DNA of 64,000 nucleotides, taken from NCBI RefSeq assembly GCF_023715155.1, contig NZ_JAMBNQ010000001.1, positions 1-64,000 on the forward strand, read 5' to 3'. Position 1 is the first letter of the stretch; each line of letters opens with the position of its first letter. The stretch is from Neobacillus mesonae (lineage in GTDB: Bacteria; Bacillota; Bacilli; Bacillales; Cytobacillaceae). A model generated the notes under the pieces. It was given only the letters and a program-made list of their open reading frames with translations, had not been told where the DNA came from and did no database searches. The position numbers and the translations under genes were made by a program. This document shows positions 20,111 through 29,495 of this stretch, piece by piece.

Positions 20111-21126
20111 TGATGATAGAAAAAGAATTAGTTAACCGTCCTATGGGAACAAACCAATTAACTCTTGTTCAAGCGATAACCGATGGATTACGGACCATGT
20201 TAAAAGAGGATGATAGCGTCCTAATACTTGGGGAAGATGTAGGAAAAAACGGGGGTGTATTCCGTGCAACTGAAGGATTACAGGAACAATTTGGGGAAAA
20301 CCGGGTAATGGATACGCCGTTAAGTGAAGCAGGCATTGTGGGCACATCTATTGGTATGGCAGTAAATGGCTTTAAACCAGTTGTTGAAATCCAATTTTTG
20401 GGGTTTATTTATCCTGCTTTTGAACAGATTATGACACATGTTTCACGAATTCGGATGCGGACTATGGGGAGTTATACCGTTCCAATGGTGATTCGGGCCC
20501 CGTACGGTGCTGGTATTCGTGCGCCGGAAGTCCATTCAGACAGTGTCGAAGCATTATTTACGCATATGCCGGGAATTAAAGTGGTCTGTCCTTCTTCCGC
20601 TTATGATGCAAAAGGTCTTTTAATTGCAGCTATTGAAGATCCGGATCCCGTATTATTTCTAGAGTCAATGAGAAGTTACCGGGCAAACCGGGAAGAAGTT
20701 CCAGAGGGAAAATATATGGTTGAAATTGGAAAGGGAAAGAAGCTTCAGGATGGGGATGACGTTACATTAATTACCTGGGGTGCAATGGTTCCCGTTGCTT
20801 TAAAGGCTGCCGAACAGGCCAGGATACAAGGAATGGCCTGTGATGTAATTGATTTAAGGACTTTGTACCCGATTGATAAAGACATCATTGCTGAATCTGT
20901 TCAAAAAACAGGACGTGCGGTAATTATCCATGAGGCACAACAAACAGGCGGTTTAGGGAATGACATTATATCGATTATTAATGATACTTCATTTTTATTT
21001 CTGAAATCACCGATTGAACGTGTTACAGGTTTTGATGTACCAGTTCCATTTTTTGCTTTAGAAGACAAATATCTTCCGACACCGCAGCGGGTCATGAAGG
21101 CAATTGAAAAAGTGATGCATTTCTAA
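20110..21126 (+). CDS. 2-oxoacid dehydrogenase E1 beta subunit
   Basis: A 338-residue transketolase-like subunit. GEDVGKNGGVFRATEGL is near residue 40, DTPLSEAGIVGTSIGMA near 75, EIQFLGFIYPAFEQI near 100, and the C-terminal transketolase domain contains DLRTLYPID. The start overlaps the E1 alpha stop (TAATG), with AGGAGGGAAG upstream, so translation is coupled. It completes the E1 heterotetramer. PdhB and BkdB-type E1 beta subunits are hard to separate by eye. Confidence 0.88.
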   Translation: MMIEKELVNRPMGTNQLTLVQAITDGLRTMLKEDDSVLILGEDVGKNGGVFRATEGLQEQFGENRVMDTPLSEAGIVGTSIGMAVNGFKPVVEIQFLGFIYPAFEQIMTHVSRIRMRTMGSYTVPMVIRAPYGAGIRAPEVHSDSVEALFTHMPGIKVVCPSSAYDAKGLLIAAIEDPDPVLFLESMRSYRANREEVPEGKYMVEIGKGKKLQDGDDVTLITWGAMVPVALKAAEQARIQGMACDVIDLRTLYPIDKDIIAESVQKTGRAVIIHEAQQTGGLGNDIISIINDTSFLFLKSPIERVTGFDVPVPFFALEDKYLPTPQRVMKAIEKVMHF

Positions 21127-21139
21127 AGGGAGGATAACA

Positions 21140-22429
21140 ATGGTTGAAGTGAAATTACATGATATCGGTGAAGGGATGACAGAAGGCGAAGTTATTCAAT
21201 ATTTTGTTAAAGTCGGCGATATGGTCCAGGCAGATCAGCCGCTTGTAGAAGTGCAAACAGATAAAATGGTTGCAGAGCTCCCTTCTCCCGTTTCAGGAAA
21301 AGTCAAAGATATTGTGGTTGATCACGGCAGTTTGGTATCTGTTGGTACGACACTGCTGGTACTGGAAACAAAAGACGAGAAAACAGATGAACCGGTAACT
21401 GAAAAAGTTGAAGAACTTGTAACTCAAAAGAAGAGACCTGATTCCGAACGAATGGATCTAATTGAAACGCCGAAGAAACAAAAAAGATTTATTATGGCGG
21501 CACCTTACACACGGAAAATTGCACGTGAATTTTCTGTGGATATCGAAGAAATTACCGGAACCGGTCCTCGTGGGAGGATTACGGTTAAAGATGTCTATGA
21601 TTATGTTAAAAAACGTGATCAGATTAAGACGAATGAAAAACTTCCAGCAGCTGAAAACAACCCTTCACAGGAAAAAGTGATTATGGAACAAGAGCGCAGG
21701 CCGAGAAAAGGAAGAAACGATCTTATACAAGATCATAAGCTTGAAGTGATTCCATTCAGGGGACGACGTAAGCAGATTGCAAAAAAGATGGCACATTCCC
21801 TATTTACGATTCCACACGTGACACACTTTGAAGAGGCTGATTTAACGGAACTATCAGCCTATCGAAACGAATTAAAAGCAATGAATATTCATATTTCTGC
21901 TGCAGCTTTCTTTATTAAGGCAATGACTGTTGCATTAAAGCAATACCCTGTATTTAATGCAAAACTCGATGAGGAGAATGAAGTCATTTATTTAGAAAAG
22001 GAATACAATATCGGGATTGCAACTGATACAGAAGATGGTTTAATTGTTCCAGTTATCCATCACGCTGATCGCTTATCTGTCCGCCAAATCCATAATCAGC
22101 TTAAAACATTGACCCTAAAAGCGCAGGAAGGCAGACTGGAACCGGCTGAGATGAGAAATGGAACATTTACCGTCAGTAATGTTGGTCCATTGGGCAGTAT
22201 TGGTGCAACTCCAATTATTAATTATCCAGAAACAGGATTAATTGCCTTCCATAAAACAAAGAAAATGCCGGTTGTAATGGAAAACGATGAGATTCACATC
22301 CGCTCCATTATGACCATGTCGATGTCATTTGATCACCGTGTAGCAGACGGTGCCACGGCTGTTGCCTTTACTAACCGCTTTAAACAGCTGATTGAAAATC
22401 CTAAGGTTTGGCCCATTGAATTTGCTTAA
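21140..22429 (+). CDS. 2-oxoacid dehydrogenase E2 (dihydrolipoyl acyltransferase)
   Basis: A 429-residue core enzyme. One lipoyl domain spans 1-77 with the lipoylated lysine in VQTDKMVAELPSPVSG near residue 43. A charged linker follows, then the peripheral-subunit-binding domain near 120-155 (AAPYTRKIAREFSVDIEEI, GTGPRGRI). The catalytic domain spans about 200-429, with active-site SFDHRVADG near residue 400. E2 transfers the acyl group to CoA. It lies 13 nt after E1 beta. No dihydrolipoamide dehydrogenase (E3) gene follows; E3 must come from another locus. Confidence 0.9.
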   Translation: MVEVKLHDIGEGMTEGEVIQYFVKVGDMVQADQPLVEVQTDKMVAELPSPVSGKVKDIVVDHGSLVSVGTTLLVLETKDEKTDEPVTEKVEELVTQKKRPDSERMDLIETPKKQKRFIMAAPYTRKIAREFSVDIEEITGTGPRGRITVKDVYDYVKKRDQIKTNEKLPAAENNPSQEKVIMEQERRPRKGRNDLIQDHKLEVIPFRGRRKQIAKKMAHSLFTIPHVTHFEEADLTELSAYRNELKAMNIHISAAAFFIKAMTVALKQYPVFNAKLDEENEVIYLEKEYNIGIATDTEDGLIVPVIHHADRLSVRQIHNQLKTLTLKAQEGRLEPAEMRNGTFTVSNVGPLGSIGATPIINYPETGLIAFHKTKKMPVVMENDEIHIRSIMTMSMSFDHRVADGATAVAFTNRFKQLIENPKVWPIEFA

Positions 22430-22511
22430 TGAATGCAATATTTCATTAGTTTTTACGATTATTCTATCCCAAATTTACAGTTAATTGATTAGAAATGTAG
22501 GTGGAATTGAT

Positions 22512-23888
22512 ATGAATTCAAATAATGCACGACTGCAAAAAAGGCTGCTGCCGAGGCATATAACATTAATGGCAATGGGAGGAGCAATTGGTACAGGAAT
22601 TTTCAAAGGAAGTGCTGAAACGGTATCGATTGCTGGACCAGGTGTGATTTTTTCTTATATATTGGCGGGAATATTTCTTCTTGTGGTAATGGGGGCCATT
22701 GCGGAAATGGCAAGTGCCTATCCGAACACTAATATAAAAGGATTTGTTCAGAAAGCTTTTGGGAAAAGGGCTTCATTTGTAATGGGCTGGATGTATTGTT
22801 TTATGTGGTTGTCTGTTTGTGTTATTGAGGTAGTTGTTGCTGGAAGCTTTCTGCAATACTGGCTTCCGGCTTTCCCGCTTTGGGTACTAAGTTTAGGATG
22901 CGCAGCTTTCGTCATCGGTATTAATATGATGAATGTTAAGAATTACGGAGAGTTTGAATTTTGGTTTGCCGGCGTCAAAATTGCCATGATTATTGTATTT
23001 ATCGTATTGGGGGCTTGTATTCTTTTTGGCATTATCCCTTCAGGCAAAACGGGTTATCTCGAAAACTATATGAATCATGGCGGGATTTTTCCCAATGGCT
23101 GGATGTCGGTCTTCCCTGCTTTGTTAATTGTTATGTTTTCATATGGAGGGTCTGAACTAATCGGTGTAACGATTACTGAAACTGAAAATGCCGAACGGAT
23201 CTTGCCCAAAATTATCAAAAGCTTCATTCTAAGAATTGTCTTATTTTACACATTACCCATTCTTATTATTTGCGGCTTAATTCCATGGAATGAACTCAGC
23301 GGGCAGGCAAGCCCATTTGTACAAGTATTATCGATGGTTGGGATGCAGGGAGCTGCGCATTTAATGAATTTCATACTCATTACTGCAGTCCTTTCAGCAG
23401 CGAACTCGGGCATATATGGCTGCACAAGGATGCTGCATTCTTTAGCCCTTGAGGGAGAAGCTCCGAAATCTTTCTCTTATGTAACAAAAGAAGGTGTCCC
23501 TCTGGCTAGCTTATTGTTAACAGCGATAGTATTGACTGGCGGGGCTTTGGCTGCATTCATTGCACAGGAACATGTATTTACTATTTTAATGGCCGTACCG
23601 GGCTTTGTTGTATCATTGGTATGGACCGGCATATGTGCTTCCCAGCTAAAACTTCGTAATACTTATACAAAAGAACCAAACTTTAAAGTATGGGGATACC
23701 CATACATCACCGGTGCTGCATTAGTGTTTTTAATCATTATTTTAACCGCTTTTGTGCTTGACGGACAGAATAGAGTTAGTATTATGGCATGTCTGCTTGT
23801 TTTTGCTTCGTTAGTCACAATCTCCTTTGTTAAATTTAAGAATCAATTAGAACTGGATACAAAGGGCGAAAACAAAAATGCTATCTAA
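22512..23888 (+). CDS. Amino-acid permease, APC superfamily (AAT type)
   Basis: A 458-residue integral membrane protein with about 12 hydrophobic segments. The N terminus has the APC signature RHITLMAMGGAIGTGIFKGS (TM1 unwound region), followed by PGVIFSYILAGIFLL. The relatives I recall are YbxG/YtnA/PheP-type symporters for aromatic or neutral amino acids. I chose the ATG at 22512 (AGGTGG upstream); an ORF extension to 22485 is unlikely. It is the last gene of the phenylalanine dehydrogenase operon, so phenylalanine uptake is a reasonable guess. A terminator follows. Confidence 0.85.
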   Translation: MNSNNARLQKRLLPRHITLMAMGGAIGTGIFKGSAETVSIAGPGVIFSYILAGIFLLVVMGAIAEMASAYPNTNIKGFVQKAFGKRASFVMGWMYCFMWLSVCVIEVVVAGSFLQYWLPAFPLWVLSLGCAAFVIGINMMNVKNYGEFEFWFAGVKIAMIIVFIVLGACILFGIIPSGKTGYLENYMNHGGIFPNGWMSVFPALLIVMFSYGGSELIGVTITETENAERILPKIIKSFILRIVLFYTLPILIICGLIPWNELSGQASPFVQVLSMVGMQGAAHLMNFILITAVLSAANSGIYGCTRMLHSLALEGEAPKSFSYVTKEGVPLASLLLTAIVLTGGALAAFIAQEHVFTILMAVPGFVVSLVWTGICASQLKLRNTYTKEPNFKVWGYPYITGAALVFLIIILTAFVLDGQNRVSIMACLLVFASLVTISFVKFKNQLELDTKGENKNAI

Positions 23889-23900
23889 AGATGATTATTT

Positions 23901-23927
23901 GAGCCAGGTTTAGCACCTGGCTTTTTG
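23901..23927 (+). terminator. Terminator of the phenylalanine dehydrogenase operon
   Basis: AGCCAGGT-TTAGC-ACCTGGCT followed by TTTT. Confidence 0.85.
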
Positions 23928-24003
23928 GTGTTTATGGCAGGGACTGGTCCATAAAAACGGGGAAATATGATATACTTCCATTTAGAAATGGAGTTGAACA
24001 ATA

Positions 24004-24651
24004 GTGGACAATAACCAATTAGGTGTACAATATATGCAGGACGGCAGCTTAGAAGAAGCCGCTAAAGCTTTCAATGAAGCAATCAATGAAAACCCATCAG
24101 ACCCTATAGGCTATATCAATTTTGGCAATGTACTGTCAGCTTTAGGTGAGGATGAAAAAGCATTGAAATTTTTTCAAAAGGCGATAGAGCTGGACGAACA
24201 TGCACCTGCCGCTTATTATAGTGCCGGCAGTGTGTTCTTCAACAATGAACAATTCGATGAAGCCAAGAATATGTTTGAACTTGCTATGAAGAAAGGTCTT
24301 GAATCAAGCGATAATTACTTCATGCTGGGACTTTCACTTATATATTTAGAACAAGGTAAATTAGCATTACCATATTTACAAAGAGCCGTTGAACTTAATG
24401 AGAATGATGCCGAAGCCCGTTTTCAATATGGACTTTGTCTTGCTCAGCTCCAATTTATTGATGAAGCAATGGAACAATTTGAAAAATGTATTGAACTTGA
24501 ACCAAAACATTCAGATGCTTATTATAATTTAGGTGTATCTTATGTCTTTAAAGAAAATACAAAAAAGGCAGTCGCGATGTTTAACAAAGCTTTGGAAATC
24601 CAGCCGGATCATTTACTTGCCGGTCATGCGAAGAAAATAATGGAGCAATAA
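24004..24651 (+). CDS. yrrB: TPR-repeat protein (YrrB-like)
   Basis: A 215-residue soluble protein made almost wholly of tetratricopeptide repeats, about six 34-residue units (for example EKALKFFQKAIELDEHAPAA and DAYYNLGVSYVFKENTKKAV). TPR solenoids are protein-protein adaptors. The start is GTG with GGAGTTG upstream. It sits directly before recD2, the same order as yrrB-yrrC in B. subtilis. No catalytic domain is present; the partner is unknown. Confidence 0.88.
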   Translation: MDNNQLGVQYMQDGSLEEAAKAFNEAINENPSDPIGYINFGNVLSALGEDEKALKFFQKAIELDEHAPAAYYSAGSVFFNNEQFDEAKNMFELAMKKGLESSDNYFMLGLSLIYLEQGKLALPYLQRAVELNENDAEARFQYGLCLAQLQFIDEAMEQFEKCIELEPKHSDAYYNLGVSYVFKENTKKAVAMFNKALEIQPDHLLAGHAKKIMEQ

Positions 24652-24691
24652 GCATAACGCTTTACGAAATGAACGGAGGGGAGGGAGTATC

Positions 24692-27115
24692 ATGGAAAAC
24701 CAAGAATCACTTGATTTATTTGAAGAGCAAGGCAGGTTTATTAAGGGAAGGCCGATCGTCACTATTTTTCATAATGAGCAAAACTTTTATACGGTTTTAA
24801 GAATTCGTGTGGATGAAACCAATCATACATATAATGAAAAAGAAGCGGTCATTACCGGTTATTTTCCAAAGGTTTACGAGCAGGAAACGTATACATTTTA
24901 CGGAGAGTTTAAAGAACATCCAAAGTTTGGACTTCAATTTCAAGCAAAGCATTTTCGTAAAGACATACCGCACTCGAAACAAGGGATTATTGCCTATTTG
25001 TCAGGTGAAATGTTTAAAGGAATTGGAAAGAAAACAGCAGAAAATATTGTTGAAACGTTAGGGGAAGATGCGATATCAAAAATTCTAAACCAGCCTTCAC
25101 TGCTTGATTCAGTTCCGAAACTCCCTCCCGATAAAGCGAAACTATTATATGATACGTTAATGGAGCACCAAGGTCTTGAACAAGTTATGATTTCCCTTAA
25201 TCAATACGGTTTTGGGCCACAGCTTTCAATGAAAATTTATCAGGTCTATAAAGAAGAGACGTTAAACATTATTCAACAAAATCCATATAAGCTTGTAGAG
25301 GATGTAGAGGGTATCGGATTTGGAAGGGCCGATGAACTTGGATATCAGCTGGGGATTTCAGGCAGCCATCCAGACCGAATTAAAGCAGGCTGTTTGTATA
25401 TGTTAGAAAATGACTGTATGCAAACGGGCCATGTTTACATGAATGCAGAAGATTTACTGAAGCGTGTTAAATCACTTCTTGAAGAAAATAAACGCGATCA
25501 AATTGAGTTTTTGGATATTTCGAATGAAATCATAGAACTTCAAGAAGAGGGGAAAATCATCGGAGAAGAAAAGCGCATTTACTTGCCTTCTTTATATTTT
25601 GCTGAAAAAGGACTTGTTACCAGCATTCAGCGAATTCTAAAGCAAACGGAATATAAGGATCAATTTCCTGAATCTGAGTTTTTGCTTGCTTTGGGAAGTT
25701 TAGAAGAACGGCTCGGGGTTCAATATGCCCCAACACAAAGGGAAGCAATTCAAACGGCACTTATGTCGCCGATGATGATTCTAACCGGTGGTCCTGGAAC
25801 AGGAAAAACGACTGTCATAAAAGGAATTGTAGAGCTTTACGGGGAATTACATGGATGTTCATTAGAGCCAAAGGATTACCATAAAAAAGATGAACCATTT
25901 CCGTTTTTATTGGCAGCACCAACAGGCCGGGCTGCAAAAAGAATGAGTGAATCAACAGGATTACCTGCAGTGACAATCCACCGGCTGCTAGGCTTTAACG
26001 GAACAGAAGGTTTTGACCGGGATGATGCAAGCCCTTTAGAAGGTAAAATTATAATCGTTGATGAAACATCGATGCTGGATATTTGGCTTGCCAATCAATT
26101 GTTTAAGGCACTTCCGGAAAATATTCAGGTTATACTGGTTGGTGACGAAGATCAGCTTCCATCAGTCGGACCAGGTCAGGTACTAAAGGATTTGCTTCGT
26201 TCTGAGCGGATTCCAACAGTGAAGCTGACGGATATTTACCGCCAGGCTGAAGGATCGTCCATTATTGAGCTTGCTCATGAAATAAAGAAGGGGCGTTTAC
26301 CTGCTGATGTAACGAAAAAACAGGCGGATCGCTCGTTTATTAAATGTTCAACAGCCCAGATTGCCCAAGTGGTAGAAAAAATCTCCATGAATGCAAAAAG
26401 CAAAGGGTATACAGCGAAAGATATTCAAGTTTTGGCGCCAATGTACCGCGGTCCTGCAGGTATTGACCGGTTAAACGTGCTCCTGCAGGAAATCTTTAAT
26501 CCGAATCCAGACGGCAAACGAAAGGAGATTGCTTTTGGGGATGTGAAATACCGGATTGGCGATAAGGTGCTGCAGCTTGTGAATCAGCCAGAGAACAACG
26601 TATTTAACGGCGATATTGGTGAAATCATTTCCATTATTTATGCTAAGGAAAATACAGATAAAGAAGATAAAATATATGTCTCCTTTGAAGGAAATGAAGT
26701 CGAATATACAAGACAGGATTTAAATCAAATCACTCTTGCCTATTGCTGTTCTGTTCACAAATCACAGGGAAGTGAATTTCCTATTGTAATTTTACCCATA
26801 ACAAGAAGCTATTATCGGATGCTGCAAAGAAATTTGATTTACACAGCCATCACAAGAAGTAAACAATCATTAATTCTATGCGGTGAACCCGATGCCCTCA
26901 AGATGGGTATTGAAAGAGCAGATGAATCAAAACGGTTAACCACATTATGTGAAAAGCTTCAGGAAGCAATACTGCCTATAGAAGAAAAAAAGATATCGGA
27001 AGATGAAGATCATGATGTGACAGTTGAAATGTCATTAGAGGAAGAATTAATGCAGGTGAACCCGATGATTGGAATGGAAAACGTTACACCTTATGATTTT
27101 ATGACCAATAGCTAA
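24692..27115 (+). CDS. recD2: ATP-dependent DNA helicase RecD2
   Basis: SF1B 5'-3' helicase, 807 residues, working without RecBC in DNA repair and replication restart. It has a long N-terminal region with OB-like and helix-hairpin-helix segments (FKGIGKKTAENIVETLG near 110, VEGIGFGRADELG near 205). Walker A GGPGTGKTTVIKG is near residue 366, motif II VDETSMLD near 455, motif III VGDEDQLPSVGPG, and the C-terminal UvrD_C_2 segment has CSVHKSQGSEFP. The length is typical of RecD2 and longer than RecD. The start has GGAGGGGAGGGAG upstream. Confidence 0.95.
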   Translation: MENQESLDLFEEQGRFIKGRPIVTIFHNEQNFYTVLRIRVDETNHTYNEKEAVITGYFPKVYEQETYTFYGEFKEHPKFGLQFQAKHFRKDIPHSKQGIIAYLSGEMFKGIGKKTAENIVETLGEDAISKILNQPSLLDSVPKLPPDKAKLLYDTLMEHQGLEQVMISLNQYGFGPQLSMKIYQVYKEETLNIIQQNPYKLVEDVEGIGFGRADELGYQLGISGSHPDRIKAGCLYMLENDCMQTGHVYMNAEDLLKRVKSLLEENKRDQIEFLDISNEIIELQEEGKIIGEEKRIYLPSLYFAEKGLVTSIQRILKQTEYKDQFPESEFLLALGSLEERLGVQYAPTQREAIQTALMSPMMILTGGPGTGKTTVIKGIVELYGELHGCSLEPKDYHKKDEPFPFLLAAPTGRAAKRMSESTGLPAVTIHRLLGFNGTEGFDRDDASPLEGKIIIVDETSMLDIWLANQLFKALPENIQVILVGDEDQLPSVGPGQVLKDLLRSERIPTVKLTDIYRQAEGSSIIELAHEIKKGRLPADVTKKQADRSFIKCSTAQIAQVVEKISMNAKSKGYTAKDIQVLAPMYRGPAGIDRLNVLLQEIFNPNPDGKRKEIAFGDVKYRIGDKVLQLVNQPENNVFNGDIGEIISIIYAKENTDKEDKIYVSFEGNEVEYTRQDLNQITLAYCCSVHKSQGSEFPIVILPITRSYYRMLQRNLIYTAITRSKQSLILCGEPDALKMGIERADESKRLTTLCEKLQEAILPIEEKKISEDEDHDVTVEMSLEEELMQVNPMIGMENVTPYDFMTNS

Positions 27116-27147
27116 AACTAAAAATGTTCGGGAGGTGATATCACTCT

Positions 27148-27618
27148 TTGCGAACATTTTCTTTACTTAAAGGGCAGCCAGTCTTTGAAACGCAGAGCGG
27201 CAGAAAAATTGGTGAAGTCACGGATTTATACCTTTCCATGTCAGGTACTGTGGAAGGTTTATTGGTCAAAAAAGGCGTTTTCTTCAAACAATCCTGCTTT
27301 TTGGATATTCAAAATGTAGAATCCTTTGGCTGGGATGGGGTTATGATTGAAGATGAAAATGCTTTGGAGAAAGCAAAGGAAAGTTCGGAATTTACATCAG
27401 CTCATTCTCTTGAAGGAATGATGATGCTTTCTAAGAGTGGAAACTCCCTTGGATTGCTTAAAGATGTATATTTTCAGGAAGAATTGGGCACAATCGTAGG
27501 GTATGAAATCACGGATGGTTTCTTTTCAGATATTATGGAAGGCAAGCAAGTAATCCAAACTGGAAAGCCCTTAACGATCGGAAAAGATGCCATCATCGTC
27601 GATGTAAAACAAACGTGA
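27148..27618 (+). CDS. yrrD: PRC-barrel protein YrrD
   Basis: A 156-residue protein of two PRC-barrel modules: about 1-70 (LLKGQPVFETQSGRKIGEV) and 80-156 (MMLSKSGNSLGLLKDVYF). PRC barrels occur in RimM and in sporulation proteins such as YlmC/YmxH. The start is TTG with GGGAGGTGATA 8 nt upstream. It follows recD2 by 32 nt and is probably co-transcribed. The exact role is unknown. Confidence 0.85.
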   Translation: MRTFSLLKGQPVFETQSGRKIGEVTDLYLSMSGTVEGLLVKKGVFFKQSCFLDIQNVESFGWDGVMIEDENALEKAKESSEFTSAHSLEGMMMLSKSGNSLGLLKDVYFQEELGTIVGYEITDGFFSDIMEGKQVIQTGKPLTIGKDAIIVDVKQT

Positions 27619-27630
27619 GGTGTCTTTCCA

Positions 27631-27822
27631 ATGTTAAAGTGTCCCAATTGTGCCAGCAAAGATATAGGGAAAATTGGTATAAACCAATTTTATTGCTGGA
27701 ACTGTTTTATTGAACTTTCTGTAACAAAAGGAATCATTAATACCCATCAGGTTGAAGAAGATGGTACATTAAGTTCTCTTGATGATTTGTTTGAAGAAGA
27801 AGAGCGTCGTTACACCCTTTAA
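27631..27822 (+). CDS. Small zinc-ribbon-like protein (YrzR-like)
   Basis: A 63-residue protein with a C-P-N-C...C-W-N-C arrangement in its first 30 residues, a likely single zinc ribbon, followed by an acidic C terminus. The start has GAGGTG upstream, 12 nt after yrrD. The name YrzR is recalled from the B. subtilis position and is not certain. Function unknown. Confidence 0.75.
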   Translation: MLKCPNCASKDIGKIGINQFYCWNCFIELSVTKGIINTHQVEEDGTLSSLDDLFEEEERRYTL

Positions 27823-27857
27823 AGCGTTAACCGCATACTAAAAAAGAGGTGAGACGA

Positions 27858-27992
27858 ATGAACAAAATGATGACATCTATGATTGCTTTCGGAGCAGGAA
27901 TGGCAGCCTTTAATCTGGCACAAAAAAATAATTTGATGTCAGAACGACAAATGAAACGAATGAAAAGAAAAGTAAAGCGTTCGATTTTTTAA
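27858..27992 (+). CDS. Small DUF3918-type protein (YrzQ-like)
   Basis: A 44-residue peptide with a short hydrophobic N-terminal helix (MTSMIAFGAGMAAFNLA) and a strongly basic tail (RQMKRMKRKVKRS). AGAGGTGAGACG precedes the ATG. It fits the small YrzQ/DUF3918 family recalled from this place in B. subtilis. Possibly a membrane-attached peptide; function unknown. Confidence 0.7.
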   Translation: MNKMMTSMIAFGAGMAAFNLAQKNNLMSERQMKRMKRKVKRSIF

Positions 27993-27999
27993 TCAATGT

Positions 28000-28022
28000 C
28001 CCCCTCAAGTTTTGAGGGGGAT
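28000..28022 (+). terminator. Hairpin after the small-gene operon
   Basis: CCCCCTC-AAGTTTT-GAGGGGG. The following T run is weak (ATTTACATATTT), so termination may be partial. Confidence 0.6.
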
Positions 28023-28073
28023 TTACATATTTCCACCCAATGTCTCGAAAAATAAACATAAGGAGGCATGTTC

Positions 28074-29165
28074 GTGGATATTCGTATGAAATGGTATTAT
28101 CGCATCGGTTTTTTGCTCCTTCTGTTTGCAGCAATCTATATTTTTCTAAAAATCAGCTCAATCTGGATGCCAATTTTAAGAGTAACGGTTATAATTGCCA
28201 TCCCTTTTATAATTGCTGGGTTTATTACCTATCTGCTTCACCCCGTTGTGGAAAAATTGCATGAAAAGGGAGTGAATCGCGGCTGGGCTATTATTTTAAT
28301 ATATGTTATTTTCTTTGGCAGTATTGGAATTGCCCTTTATAAGGGAATTCCGGCAATGATTGACCAGATTAAAGATCTATCCGAAAGTGCACCATTATTT
28401 GCCGAGCAGTACCGAGAGTGGATTCGAACACTTCAATCGAATACAAGAGAATGGCCGGACGGACTGCAAACAAGGGTAAACGAAGGTATAGATGCTTTTG
28501 AGATGAAATTGGATTCGTTGTTGACGACCATTGTAAATATCCTAGTTGGATTTTTAAATTCTGCATTGATATTAATGATCATCCCGTTCATTGCATTTTA
28601 TATGCTAAAGGATTTTCCTTTATTGAAGCGGTCTCTTTGGTACATTACCCCAAAATCATGGAGAAGAAAGGGAGCCCTTTTTTTACGGGATGTTGATAAA
28701 TCACTTGGCAGTTATATTCGCGGACAGCTGCTTGTTTGTATCATAATTGGTGGTATTTCTGCTCTGGCGTTTTGGCTTTTTCATCTAAAATATCCGCTTT
28801 TGTTAGGCTTAATCATTGCAGCAACAAATGTTATCCCTTATTTTGGCCCGATTATTGGCGCCATCCCGGCAGTGATTATTGCGGCAACCATTTCAGGGAA
28901 ATTAGTGATTATCACAATAGTTATTGTGTTTGGGCTGCAGTTTTTAGAAGGAAATATTCTCTCCCCTTTTATTGTCGGGAAAAGCTTGCATATGCATCCA
29001 TTAGTTATCATGATTGCCTTAACGGCAGGCGGCGAAATAGGCGGCATATTAGGAATGATCTTGGCGGTCCCCATCCTAGCAGTCTTAAAAGTCGGGATTA
29101 TTCATGCTAAAAATCATTTTGTAACAGTAAAGACGAACGAACAGCCGCCAAATAGCGGAGAATAA
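28074..29165 (+). CDS. AI-2E family transporter (YrrI-like)
   Basis: A 363-residue membrane protein with 7-8 hydrophobic segments and the family core motifs IIPFIAFYMLKDFP and ATNVIPYFGPIIGAIPAVIIA. AI-2E proteins include Na+(Li+)/H+ antiporters and YtvI-like sporulation permeases; they are not proven autoinducer exporters. AAGGAGG ends 7 nt before the GTG at 28074, which I prefer; the ATG at 28068 is only 1 nt from the site. It lies just before the alaS leader, as yrrI does in B. subtilis. Confidence 0.88.
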   Translation: MDIRMKWYYRIGFLLLLFAAIYIFLKISSIWMPILRVTVIIAIPFIIAGFITYLLHPVVEKLHEKGVNRGWAIILIYVIFFGSIGIALYKGIPAMIDQIKDLSESAPLFAEQYREWIRTLQSNTREWPDGLQTRVNEGIDAFEMKLDSLLTTIVNILVGFLNSALILMIIPFIAFYMLKDFPLLKRSLWYITPKSWRRKGALFLRDVDKSLGSYIRGQLLVCIIIGGISALAFWLFHLKYPLLLGLIIAATNVIPYFGPIIGAIPAVIIAATISGKLVIITIVIVFGLQFLEGNILSPFIVGKSLHMHPLVIMIALTAGGEIGGILGMILAVPILAVLKVGIIHAKNHFVTVKTNEQPPNSGE

Positions 29166-29194
29166 TTGACAAACGTTTTGCTGGTGGATATAAT
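29166..29194 (+). promoter_or_regulatory. Consensus sigma-A promoter of the alaS leader
   Basis: Perfect TTGACA (29166-29171) and TATAAT (29189-29194) with a 17-bp spacer, starting right after the preceding stop codon. Confidence 0.9.
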
Positions 29195-29200
29195 TCGACA

Positions 29201-29466
29201 TATAGTATATATGAAAATGTTGAAGGACCGAGTATGTTGTAGACCATCTATAACACATCATGGTGATGTGTAAAAGAGAGAAATTCCCGCGGCTGAAAGG
29301 AATTTTAGATGAAGGACAACAGAATGCTAATCCAGAGTGCAGCTAATACCTGTCGTTTCCCTGCGTTAAAGGGATTGAGAGATGAGTATTTAAGTATGCT
29401 CATAATCAGGGTGGTACCGCGAGTCAAGCTCTCGTCCCTGTCCAGGGATGAGGGCTTTTTTATATT
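29201..29466 (+). promoter_or_regulatory. T-box riboswitch (alaS leader)
   Basis: T-box sequence AGGGTGGTACCGCG at 29408-29421, then a terminator hairpin (AGCTCTCGTCCCT/AGGGATGAGGGCT, 29427-29457) and TTTTTT. A GCT triplet at 29326-29328 is a candidate alanine specifier. It lies 30 nt before alaS. Confidence 0.9.
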
Positions 29467-29495
29467 GTTTTTTAAAAATAACAGGAGGCTGAATA

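Noticed and set aside
28040..28264. Rightward ORF overlapping the AI-2E gene start
   Set aside because: Out of frame with a clear membrane protein gene and without its own ribosome site.
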